Source of the DNA: Gnetum montanum
Taxonomy: Eukaryota > Streptophyta > Gnetopsida > Gnetales > Gnetaceae
DNA: 64,000 nt
Reading direction: 5' to 3'
NCBI GenBank assembly: GCA_015680685.1
Contig: MNCI01011056.1
Span: 318,246 to 382,245 of the forward strand
Part shown: positions 35,184-46,799 of the stretch, in pieces
Numbering within the stretch: position 1 is the stretch's first letter
Layout: each line of letters starts with the position of its first letter
Made by a program: the position numbers and the translations under genes
Notes under the pieces: model-generated
What the model was told of the DNA's origin: nothing
Seen by the model: the letters and a program-made list of their open reading frames with translations, nothing else
The model's database searches: none

Positions 35184-37690
35184 TTTCTGCTAAACACACC
35201 ACAGCACAAATTGATCATAAGTTTGTTAATTTTTTATACAAAAGGAAGATGGGGACGAGGTTTATGGCAGAAGAAACAACTGGGCTTATGGTTTTATATT
35301 GCAGACACAATATCCAATTTCAGGAATGGCCTGTACAGTAATAATGGAAATGACTGTTTCAGGACACGGATGAGAAGGATTAAATTTTTTAGCACAGCTT
35401 GTTTCGTAGAATATCTTCAATGTATAGAACCTCCATACTTTGAATAATTCTGTGACCACCACCGTCAAGCAGCATATGCTATTACCACCGATGTATTTGA
35501 AATGTGAGAGCAGATTTAACTCAACTACCCATTTCAGTTTCAGCGTTTTATTTTCTAAAACTGAGAACCCAAAATCTGCTTCCCTGTTTCATGGACAACA
35601 TTGTTTTGTATGTTAACTATTTCCTGTTTGGAATTATTAAATTTGCCGAGGTTTCTTTCTAAATAAAAGGAAAAAGAGCTAGTTAATAGCATCTTGAACC
35701 ATGCATCTCCCATGCTATGCCCAACCTAAAGCAACATTCATCATCTAGCTCAAGAAAATCTTTCAACTCAAGAATTATGCCCACATTTCAAATTGATAAA
35801 AAACCACCTCACTATTAGCCACCAAAATCATTGGAACTACCGTCTTTTGAACTTGAATATGAGAAATAAGCACATTACCGTCATTTCAAATGATAATAAA
35901 TAATAAATAATTTCTAAATATTGAGAGGAGCTATGGTGTAAAAACTAACATGTAATTTTAGGGGATAGGTGCCACCCAACTTGGAATTTCAAAAATATTT
36001 TAAAGTCAAAATATCATCTAATTCTTTTTCAATATACTTAATATAACTATATTTAAAAAATACTTGTAACATATTTATTAAATTAAATGTTTTATTTCTA
36101 AACATTTGGTTATTTAATTGAAAATGTTAAAACACATCTTATATAATTTAATTAATTATGTAATAGGTTAAATTGAACAACTACATGAAATTGAATAATT
36201 ATATTGAAAACATATAATGTGAATTTAATTGAATAACTACATTTATAAAATATTTTAACATGTGTTTAAAAATGTAAAATTGAAATTCTTAAAATGTAAT
36301 GCAATATGTAATCATTTTAAGCTATGCACAATTGAGGTAAAAAGAAGCAACTCAAGTTATCTTACATGATAGTGTATCATTTGACTTTTTACATACCTAC
36401 TTTCCATAATTTTATAAATATAAATTAGGTTGCTACTTAGAAAACATACAAATTATGTTATTACAAATTCATTGACCTTAACATTACATGTTTTAAAACT
36501 TTCATGTTTTTCTAAAATTCCCCTAATTAAAATTTTAAGATAAAATATGCTTAATATATGAGATGATGCAAAAAGTTTCAAATTACACAGTTATGATTAG
36601 GATTTATAAAAAAAATTTAACACCATGAATAGTATTTTCTTTAACATTCCTTATTATCATTGAAACATATTTTATCTCATGATTAATAGTATTTTATTCC
36701 TTTCGCTATGCTTTGATTTTAATTTGGTATATTATGTTATTTCTTTTGCTATGCCATTAATATTTTGTTTATGATACTTATGAGCATATAGTGCAACAAA
36801 CAACTATGGTTGAGTGAACAAGTTGGTTTTCTATGCTTCCTTACCATAAATCCAAATAGGTTTTTTAATGTTGTTAATTCAAATTTGATAAGATACTATA
36901 TGAATCTTTTCCAAAGCTTTATAATATGACTTGTAAGCTTAATCCTTCTATAATTTGCACATCTTCTTTGTTCTTGAAAATGCAAACTCTAATTTTCAAG
37001 TATTTCTTCACCCTTCAAAATTTGTTAAGCAATTATGTTAGCTATGTATATCTTCTAATCCTTTCTAAGATTCTAGAAATATAGTTGGGGCAAAGCAAAC
37101 AAGAACACAACATGTCAACACTATTGATCAAGACCTATCCTAATGGTCATAAGAACCCTTGGTACATCCCTTTCCTAAGCAGGAGGTACCCCATTCAAGA
37201 TTCTGAAGTTGACACCTTAAAGTATAGGCCCACAAAACCTTCTATAAGTTTGGTAACAATAGCTTCCCCAATTATAAGGGAAGATCCAACTCCTTCCTCA
37301 ATATATGTCTAGTTGATGAAAGTAAAGAAAAAATGGGTGAATGAGCTTGTGTCATGTATTCATTCCATAATTAAGATTCCATATCGAAGCCATTTGGCAA
37401 TCTTGCAACATTATTACATCTATAAATTCACTCATCCACCATTTGGCTCTTACAATGAGCATTCATAGAGCACATTAAATGGTTTTCCAAGAAACATGAC
37501 AAACCAAAACACCAAACATACTCAAGGAAAGAAAAAAATAAAAATAAATGATTTGGCATTCAAATCAAAGAATATGAGCACACGAAAATTATCCTAACTA
37601 TAGAAAAGAAAATGGAAATAGAAGGACATAATACACAACCAAACTAGGAAAATTTAAAAAAAAGGGTAGGGGATGAAACAATGTGGAGGA
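35184..37690. other. AT-rich intergenic sequence, no gene seen
   Basis: The first 500 bp may be the 3' flank of the NPF exon. 35880-36800 is very AT-rich with simple-sequence character. The small frame at 37085-37312 has no recognised similarity. Confidence 0.4.
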
Positions 37691-37699
37691 ACACTCGTC

Positions 37700-38335
37700 C
37701 TCACAACTAATATACATTTATTTAAAAACTTGAAAGAAATTTTTCTTGGACTCATGCTAAAGAACATAGTTTTTACTCAATTAATTGGGATCATCTTTGC
37801 CATCCCATCTATGTAGGAGGCTAGGCTATTTGACATTTACATCACATACATTTAGAATTACTTGAAAAGCTAATTTGGAAACTCTATACAGGTGAAAAAC
37901 CATGGTTTAGGTAATGAGAGCCAAACATCTTTATAATAATATTTGGTTTACAATGCTCCTACCATTGTTAGAGCTAGTCCAACATGGAGAAGCTTTGAAA
38001 AATTAAGATCTTGGTTTTTGCTAAATATTAGAGTTCAAGATTAGGTAGGTAATGTAACAAGGTTAATGCATTCAATCTAAGTTGAGTGAGGCCTATACAA
38101 GCCTAGCACCAGGCATCAAAGACTTGATAAAAGAGTCATGATGGCATGATGTTATAATTCCTAAATAAAAGGTTTTTATGTCAAAATGCTTACATAAGGA
38201 CTGAGTATTGATAACACATGTGTGCATTGTGGGGATTAGCCAGAAACCATTAATCACTGCAATTTCAGTTGTCCAACTACCCAATCATTTTGGAACAAGC
38301 TTATATACTTAATAGGTTTATGTTAAATTTGGTGA
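37700..38335 (+). pseudogene. LINE fragment: end of ORF2 with zf-RVT
   Basis: Decayed frames give KLIWKLYTGEKPWF and VMRAKHLYNN. These are followed by the zinc-binding domain CVHCGD.PETINHCNFSC and FWNKLIYLIGL, which matches the C-terminal zf-RVT pattern of plant LINE ORF2 (CxxC...HxxxxC, FWNxL). It is broken by stops and frameshifts and is unrelated in position to the full-length LINE. The G3 LTR begins about 110 bp downstream. Confidence 0.65.
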
Positions 38336-38444
38336 TCCCTACATGATTTAATCACATGAATTCCTCAAAGCCAGAACAAATGCAAGAGACATAAACATAA
38401 AAGACTTATAACAACAACTAATAAAATCAATTTTGAATGAGCTA

Positions 38445-39346
38445 TGATATCATATATACAATATCACATCTATGATATCATATCCATCACATTGTAGCCT
38501 TGCATATATCATCATTGATGTAATGTAGTGGGTCATGTTCATCCTTATAAATACCAACACTTGGTTACATCAAAGGAATAAACTTTCATTACAATTTTAG
38601 GGAAACTCTTGCAGTTTGTTTTCATAGTTTACACTTAGCAATAGAGTGAATGCCCACAATGTGATGTTGAACAGTTGTATAGAATCTTTATTTGAGTGGA
38701 TTCTACTAAGAAATAGTTCATGAATAGAAATAAAGATCGAGATTGTTTGCCACCATTGTAGCATTACACTTAGTTCTTAGTTCTTTATTTTCTTCTTAGT
38801 CATTTTCTTTACTTAGTTTACTTTTCATGCTTACTTTAGCTTAGTCCTTTACATTTTTAAGTACTTTACTTTTCCATGTTCATTAGTAAGGCAGAATGAC
38901 TACAACTATTTTTAAGCATATAAGTGTAATCATTGAGTAATCTTAGTAGTATTATTACTTCGTTTGCCTAGTAGCATAACACTTAGTAATCACAGTAATG
39001 CTTACATGATCCCAAGATGTGTATGGCAAGTCGAGAATGGTTGCTAATTGCCATAAGATAGAATAGATTTACATTTATATTACTGCCTATTTCTAGATTT
39101 TACTCTCATCTTTTATTATAGAAGCATTTAGTAGTCAAATGAGCCCACAACATCAAGATATCATTGCCTCACTTAGAGTTAAACCATACACTATCACTTC
39201 ACTAACTCAAAGTGGGAAGACAATAATCATGAACCAATTATCAACTTCTAGCATACTCACATTGTCCATCCATGCATTACAATTTGGTTGCATGTGAGCA
39301 CTCATGACTTGTATGGTAGAGTGTTAGAATACCCAACTACTCATCA
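38445..39346 (+). mobile_element. 5' LTR of G3, about 902 bp
   Basis: The LTR starts TGATATCATATATAC and ends CTACTCATCA. It aligns with the G1 and G2 LTRs, especially the last 100 bp (GACTTGTATGG, GTTAGAATACCCAACTAC). The TATA box is at 38546-38553. The expected primer site is missing immediately after the LTR. Confidence 0.78.
38546..38553 (+). promoter_or_regulatory. TATA box in the G3 LTR
   Basis: TTATAAATACC stands about 100 bp from the LTR start, at the same place as the TATA boxes of G1 (17598-17605) and G2 (21890-21897). Confidence 0.65.
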
Positions 39347-39426
39347 TTTTACAAAGTTCATTGTATTAAGAATTACAAAGTTCATCTTTCATACTTAAAT
39401 CAATCTTTTTAAGACATAGACACAAA

Positions 39427-39446
39427 CACACACACACACACACACA
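39427..39446. repeat. (CA)10 microsatellite
   Basis: Ten uninterrupted CA repeats in the G3 leader. Confidence 0.97.
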
Positions 39447-39649
39447 AGCATCAAAAATATAATATGGCTTCTACACTTAAGTAAAAGTCACCACCTACCA
39501 AAGGATCTCATAATAGTCATGACAAGGAATATAATAAAAAAGATTTGAGTGCATCCATGCAAACTAGAATTTCATATGCTTATACAAATTCATACTATCT
39601 TAATTTCACATTTATCTTTCACTAGAATGAATAGCTAAGGTGGAGAGGT

Positions 39650-41980
39650 TTGTAGGGAAATGTTGTTTTGCCTCCTAAACATTTGGCACCATTAATGCTA
39701 CAAGCAACCTTAATAAGGTTGAACCTTGGCCATGCACAAGAAGGATACAATGTTACTAAACACATGACTAGGCCATATCAACCTAGAGAAGCACAAGCAA
39801 GAAGGAATGCTGCCATGGAGACAAGACATGAGAACAAAAAAGGAAAGAAAGTAGTTCACAATGTTTTCTTAGAAGAAATAAATGATGATACATTTGTAAT
39901 GGAAAAACGCCACCAAACCCATTAATCCCATTCGCAGATACCTACTATTCTAGAGGAACCTATTAAAATACAATTACATTTAGCCTTTGCAAAAACACCT
40001 AGAAGAGATGCAAAAGACTTCAAACATAGTAGGAGCCCAAGACCTAGAGCTTCCATAGTACCATAAGAAAATGAATCATGGAGTCACAGAAGGAAAACTA
40101 GCTAATATTATTTTCCAACTACTTCCTCTTTCTCATTATCATTCGAATATGATAAGAGGAAGCAAAGACAAAGAGACTATGACAAAGAAAGACAAAGGAA
40201 TCAAGATAGACATGTACCTCAAATAAGGTATCCTAATGATGAAGAAGATAACTATGAATAAAGAAGAGACAAGATAAGGCATGAAGAAAGAGAATGATAC
40301 TATGAGCAATAGAGGGACTGCAACTACAATAGAGCCTACAAATTTGAAGATCATGAAGAACCCATACTGGCCACTCATAGTATCATTAATATAAGAGAGG
40401 CAATGTATATACCTACCAGACACATAAGGGATAATCACATCAAGTGATTGGACATGCATAATATTTCCAAATTTGAAGGTCACTACAATCCAAATCCAAA
40501 GCATCTTCTTCAAGCATTTGATGATGCTTGTGTCCTTAAGAACATTGAAAATGATTTGTAGAAGTTAAATTATTTTTCCAAAACACTCATTAAGGAAGAA
40601 AAAGGCTAGTACCAATCTTTATAACTAGAATTCATCCAAAAATGGAGTACCATGGTAGAACTTTTCAATGATTAATATCAAACCTATTCAAGAGTGTCTA
40701 ATTTAAGGAAACAAATCCAAGGATGGAAACAAGAAATACATGAATTCCTTGACATGGAAATAGATAAATATTATTCATTACTCCATAGATGCTAAGGCCA
40801 TGGATTTTCTCAAAGGGAACAACTAAGGCATATTGTTAATGGATTAAAGAACAAGACTAGAAAAACTCTTGGGGTATTTGGCCAAGGAAGATGATCAGAA
40901 ATGATAACCCATCGAATTCAAAGACTAATATACAAAGTGATTATAGAAGAAGGAGAATTAAAGTAAAGAGAATTAGCAAAAGAGTACAACAAAGATCCCA
41001 CAATAAGAAAAAGGGATGTTAAAATGTGTGATAGATAAAAAGAAGAAACTTTGGAGGACATAATTTAAAAAAAGACTCTACCCATCCAAAAATTAGTCAA
41101 TGACATTATGATAAAAGTAGAGAAAATGTTAGACTCAATGAATCAAAAATTCACTGTTGCACTCAAGATAGTGGAGGAAAAGACCGAACAAGCTATAAAC
41201 AAGAACAAAGAAAAGAAGAGATAATAGACAAGAAAATTTCAAACAGAAACAAAAAGTTACTATAGTTTGGGAATTAAAAAACTCCAGTTTGGAAGATGAA
41301 GAAGGATGCAAAGTATGATAATATGAACATCCTAAGGGATGTTATCCTATCATGGACCACTTATAAGAGTCTGAGGCATATGCACTTATCCTAAGATTTG
41401 TTAATAAGTAGATGTAAAAATGATTATCTTACCCACAAGGTAATCTCAGAAAATCATTTCAACTATCATACTATCCAAGTAGAGCCTATCCTCAACCATA
41501 AGAACAATGTCAACAGTAGTGGTAATAAGCACAAGGATATGGAATGCCACCACCAATGCAATAATATCCATATAGGAACCAGATACCTATGGATATTACA
41601 TTAGATGTCTAATATCTTGGGGAAATGCTTTAATTCATACCTTCTCTAACTATCATTCACCCAAGTATCATAGACCCACTACATCACAAATGAATTCTAA
41701 TTCTTATTCTTATGCACATCAACCAATAGCTAGTTTATCAATTCAACCTCCTAATTATCTGCTACCAGTATTGCCATTGGTTATGCAAGAAGAACTACAA
41801 AAAAAAACCACAACAAAATAATGAAACTAGGGTAATAAATATGAAAAAGGATGTGATGATGAATGAACCTACATCCAAGAAATGTTCATTTTTCAAAACA
41901 AGTCTACAAAAGATTCAAAGGATGGAAACTTCATCTATAGTAACCCCATCCAAAGACACTCCTTAAGGGAATACCAAGCT
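39650..41980 (+). pseudogene. Gypsy gag, element G3
   Basis: The plus-strand gag of the G1/G2 family is broken by stops. An Arg/Glu-rich stretch (40140-40330) is followed by the capsid-type part with LLQAFDDACVLKN (about 40505), LFND, KYYSLLHRC, QLRHIVNGLK and KTRKTLGVFGQGR. A coiled-coil-like segment (ESMNQKF..LKIVEEK type) lies near 41130. The order and motifs match G1 on the opposite strand (14330-16450). The small frame at 39668-39925 is part of its start. Confidence 0.75.
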
Positions 41981-42029
41981 TCCACATTCTACAAATCCAA
42001 ATTTGACCACTATCATGCTCACTCAAACT

Positions 42030-42190
42030 ATCACACACTAGATTAAGGCAAGAGCACTTACCAATAAGAGAATAGATCTTGGAAGTCCCTTAGTATATCT
42101 CCAAATTTTATGTCATGAACTATGCAAAGATCTACTAGATTCTAGGTCAGGAGTAAACCTAATTTCACAAGATATGTACAAAGCTTAAAA
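42030..42190 (+). pseudogene. Gypsy protease start, element G3, truncated
   Basis: RIDLGSPLVYLQILCHELC is followed by LLDSRSGVNLISQDMYKA, matching the G2 protease (LLDLGNGVNLISYETYQA). The sequence then passes abruptly into the TatR array near 42190, so the rest of G3 is missing. Confidence 0.7.
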
Positions 42191-42195
42191 TCATA

Positions 42196-42690
42196 TGCTA
42201 TGCTAGTTTAAGGTCCTAGTAGATCATATGTGCTATTTTAACATCATAACAGATGGTTGCTATGCTAGTTTAAGGTCCTAGCAGATGGTTGTGCTAGTTT
42301 TTCATCATAGCAGACAATGGATGAGCTACTTTAAGGTCCTAGTAGATTGTCTGTGCCAGTTTAATGTCATGGGAAACTATTTGTGCTAGTTTATAGTCAT
42401 AGAGGACTATCTATGTGCTAGTTTAAGGTCCTAGCAGACCGTTTGTACCAGTTTAATTTCATGGTGGACTGTTTGTGCTAGTTTATAGTCCTAGTAGACT
42501 ACTTTTCCAGTTTTACATCATAGTGGACGTTTGCTCACCTTTACCAGTTTTACATCGTAGATGACATTTGTGAAGCTTTGCTAGTTTTACATTGTAGTGG
42601 ACTTTTGTGAAGCTTTGCAAGTTTTATGTCATAGCAGACATTTCTAAATCTTTGCTAATTTTATGTCATAGTGGAAATTTTCTTATCTGC
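42196..42690. repeat. Hairpin-unit array downstream of integrase (TatR)
   Basis: About 15 units of 29-37 bp, with consensus CTAGTTTAAGGTCCTAGCAG followed by ACCGTTTGTG. GGTC and GACC can pair around a six-base loop. Later units drift to CAGTTTTACATCATAGTGGA. The array begins at the junction with G3 and ends directly at the TatR pol stop. Confidence 0.88.
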
Positions 42691-42698
42691 TTCATGCA

Positions 42699-45600
42699 TT
42701 ATATATAGTATGGCTTAAGATATGAGTGATTCACTAGATTTGCAAGCTTGTTGTCATCCATGTTTGCTAGCTTGAAGGTCCCATTTCCAAAGGCTTTTAT
42801 GACCATGTATGGACCTTCCTAGTTTGCTGAGAATTTGTTCATATGATCACAAATAGCCTTGAGAATGAGGTTTCCCTTTTGTATTGGCCGTTGATGTTGA
42901 TTTGCATGATGTTTCTTCTGTTGCTTGTTCTGGTAATGCTCTATGTGATCCAGTGTTTGTGCATGCTCCTCCTCTATTGAGTCGAGGTCGATGATCCTTA
43001 ACTCGTTGTTTTGGGCTTCGCTCATGAAATTCGATAGGATCATCCAGAGTGATGGTACCTGCAACTCAAGAGGTAATACCGCTTTAGATCCATAAACAAG
43101 ATAATAAGGTGTCTTACCTATCGCAATCCTACATGTCATCCTGTAAGCCCACAACACATATAGGATTTTCTCATGTCATTGCCTCTTACTATTGTTAAGC
43201 ATTTTCTTTAGCAAGTTGATGATGGACTTGTTTATAGCCTCTGCTTGTTTATTCACCTATGGGTAATATGGCGAGGAGAATGATTTCCTGATGCCAAGAT
43301 TGCTGCAAAAGGTTTAGGTTTCTGCACTACTGAACTGTGGCCCATTGTCAGTCACAATAGTCATGGGAATTCCAAACCTTATCAGAATGTTATCCAAGAT
43401 GAAGTGGCAAACCTATCGAGAGTAGTCTTCCTCAAGTAATAGCCTCCACCCACTTGGTAAAATACTCGGTGGTGGTGATGATGAAGCTATGCCTTGTAGA
43501 AGACTTAGGTGTGATAGGTCCTATGATGTCTAGTCCCCATCACTAGAAAGGCCCTGTGATCTACATTGGATGCAACTCTATAGGTGAAAAATGTATGAGA
43601 TTTGCATATCTTTGGCATGTGTCACATGTCTTGACTTTGGCCAGGAAATCATGCTCCATGTGAGGCCAATAGTACCCTAGGCATCTAATTTTTACAGCCA
43701 TAGCCTTAGGTGCTATGTGTCTACCACACAGTCCCTCATGTACTTCATTAATAACCTTCTACACTTGTTCCTCATTTACGCATGCTAGAAATATCCCATC
43801 ATAGGAGCATCTAGACAGGGTGTTGTCTCCCATAGCACATATTTTCAAGCATGCTTGTGGATTGCATCTCTCTGGGTAGATGTCAATTTGCTTGGGGGTT
43901 TCTCATGTTGCAGGTAGGCTTTAATGTTGGCATACCACTCCTAGGTATCTACAATGCTAACAGAGGCTACCTATGCAACCTAAGTGATTGGCTCTATACA
44001 CTCGATAATCGAGGTTGGCAAACTTGCAAACAAGTGTGGTGGAATATTTAATGCTAGGGTGGCCAAGGCATCTGCTACAGTGTTCTTGGTGCATGGCACG
44101 TGTTGCATGTTCATAGTTGCAAATTGTTTGAGCAAATTTTTCGCTAATTCGCATTAGGGTTGCAGGTGTGTAGCTTTGCAAATGTAGACCTCGGTGATTT
44201 GATTTACAACTAGTTATGAATCTCCATGAATCATCAAGTGTTCTATGTGTAACCCTTGGGTAGCTAGGAGGCCCCTGAGTAGCCCCTCGTACTTTGCCAC
44301 ATTTTTTGTATAAGGGAATGTAAAACAATAAGCTAAAGGTTGCATTTCCCCAGAGGAGAATGTAATGACAACAACTACATTATCCCCTTGCGTGGTCGAT
44401 CCACCATCAAAATGTAAAGTAGCTTCAAGATGTGGTGGGATAGTGTTGATAGTGCTAACATGCTTGTTTGGGAGTTCAAGATCTATGATCACCTAGTCAT
44501 TGATAGGTGAGGTCATAAGTTGCATCACTATGGCTTGACCTTTCATTGACGACAGGCTCACATAATGCAAATCGAATTCCACTATTTTTGCTTTCCACTA
44601 GGCCATCCTACTACTTTCATACAGGTTGTTTGTGATGGCCCGAAGTATGTTTCTCTTGAAAATAATGTTAATCTTATTGCGAAACAGGTAGTGTCTCCAC
44701 TTTTCCAATGCAAACACTAAGAAAAGACACTTTCTTTACACCTCATTGTAATTCACCTTGTATGCTATTAGTGCATGACTTAGGTAGTACACTAGTTTCT
44801 TAGAGGTATCATCTCGTTTCTGAAATAGCAGTGTCGCGATAGACACATCCGAGGTAGCAAGGTAGAAGAATAAAGGCTTATCTCTCTATGGTGGGTAAAT
44901 AGTTGGGAGGTGCAAAAGCTCTTTCTTCAGATCATCAAAGGCTTGTTGGCAATAAGTTGTTCATTCAAAGTTAACCCCTTTCTTCAGAAGATGTTGCATA
45001 GGGTGTAACTTGTCAGTCAACTTTTCTATAAACCTTCTAATGAATTGTACTCTACCTTGTAACCTGGGTAGTTCTTTAAGGTTTGTAGGAGGTGCCAAGT
45101 TGACAATGGCCTTAACTTTGTCAGGGTCTATCCATGTTCTAGCCTCCGACACTACAAACCCTAACATGGGTGTGGTTCTCACCCCAAAGACAAACTTTTT
45201 AGTATTTAGGGGTAGATCGTGCATCTGGCAATACTTGAGGACTACACCTAGATCGTGAGGATGATCAGTGACCTCTTTAGATTTGACCACTATATCATCT
45301 ACATAGTCATTCAGTGTTTCTAGGATGTAATCACTAAAGATGTAAGTCATGGCTCCCTGGTAGGTTGCTCTAATGTTCTTGAGCCCAAAAGGCATCATAG
45401 TGTAACAAAAGGTACCCCATGGGATCATGAAGGTTGTTGTTAACTGATGCTCTAGGTTAATGTCCATTTTGTTATAGTTGAAGAAATCATCCATGAAAGA
45501 TAATAGGGCATGACTAGCCATAGTGTCAATGAGTTGATCGATACTTGGAAGTGGAAAATCATCTTTGATTGTTGCCTTGTTTAGATTCCAAAAGTCTATA

Positions 45601-45950
45601 GAAATTTTTATTCCTCTAATTTTCTTAGAAACTACAATAATGTTAAACATCCATTCTGAGTAATCAACTGCCCAGATGAAACCAACCTTGTATAGCTTGG
45701 TGAGTTCAGCCTATACGGCCAGTGCGATCTCTGGTTTAACCTTGTGAGCCTTCTGCTTAACTACTTTCATGCCCAGGTCCAAGATGATGTTGTGCTATAT
45801 TAGCCTCAGATCGAAACCTAGCATGTGAAAGTATGACCATGTAAAGACTTCAATGTTATCTTGCAAAATTTTTTCTACATCTTTGTGTGTCTATGAATCT
45901 AGGAAGGAACTAATTTTTAACATTTTTACTTGCCCCCTAGATGTGGTCAT
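42699..45950 (-). pseudogene. Tat-lineage Ty3/gypsy pol, TatR
   Basis: Reads leftwards. RT (44961-45650) is open for 229 codons, with FWNLNKATIKDDFPLPSIDQ, MPFGLKN, catalytic YVDDIVVKS and GRVQFIRRFI. RNase H 1 is decayed (about 44600-44900). The second, archaeal-type RNase H is open at 44214-44492 (LEATLHFDGGSTTQ, KYEGLLRGLLA). The integrase has FTKWVEA near 43455 and the C-terminal part LWAYRMTCRIAIGKTPYYLV at 42819-43157, ending KPYYI and a stop at 42699. The two RNase H domains identify the Tat lineage. It is less decayed than TatL but still broken in several places. Confidence 0.9.
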
Positions 45951-46309
45951 AGGCATTTCAATGAGAGGATCCTCAGTTACATCCCCAGCCTCTAAATCTA
46001 GGGCTTGGACCAAATGCTCAAGCTAGTTTGGGGATGCTTATAAGGATGATATGGTGCTAACTGTGGGTGATTCCTAGTCTATTAGCTCTGGGTTTAGTCG
46101 TCTTACAAGTTTTCCGTGTGGACCTGCTAAAGCTAAAGGTGAAGAGAGATCATGATGGATTTCCATTCTCATCCAACCTGCCAAAATGAGATGAAAGTCT
46201 AGTCAAGAGATACTTGTTTGTAGTAACTGTGCATAGTGAACATTTGCAAAGTAGCAATGAGATGCAAATGGTAGATGTAAGTATAAAATATGATATACAG
46301 TTTAAAATT

Positions 46310-46690
46310 TTTGAGTTTAAAGTCATGGAAGACCATTAAGATGTCAAAATGCAAAACTACTAATGTAAAAGTGCAAAACTGCTAATGTAAAAATGAGAAA
46401 CTGCTAGTTTAATGTCATTGCAGACTACCAATGGGTTAGAGTATTAGTTTAAGGTCATTGCAAACCACTAGAATGTGAAAGTTTGAAGGTGCTAGTTTAA
46501 GGTCTTTGTGGACCGTCTAGACGTAAAAATGCAAAATTGCTACTATAAAGAATAGAAAGTTGCTAATGTACAAATGCAAAACTTCTGATGTAAAAATGTG
46601 AAACTACTAGTTTAATGTCATTGTATACTGCCAACGAGTACTAGTTTAAGGTCTTTGCAGACTGCTAATGAGATATTTTTGTGAAGGAAA
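46310..46690. repeat. Hairpin-unit array between RT and gene X (TatR)
   Basis: Units such as CTAGTTTAAGGTCTTTGTGG followed by ACCGTCTAGA alternate with GCAAAACTGCTAATGTAAAA words. It is the counterpart of 6365-6850 in TatL. Confidence 0.78.
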
Positions 46691-46799
46691 ATGGCTAGTT
46701 TTAAGCGTGTCAAGCCTTTTCGTTCAAGCCTACTTACCTTAATGAAAACAGTGCTGTTGTGTTGTGGTGGGCATGCTATGATCCATGGAATACTCTACA

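Noticed and set aside
42196-42690. CRISPR-like look of regularly spaced repeats
   Set aside because: The units drift in sequence and length, have no unique spacers between identical repeats, and lie in a plant retroelement.
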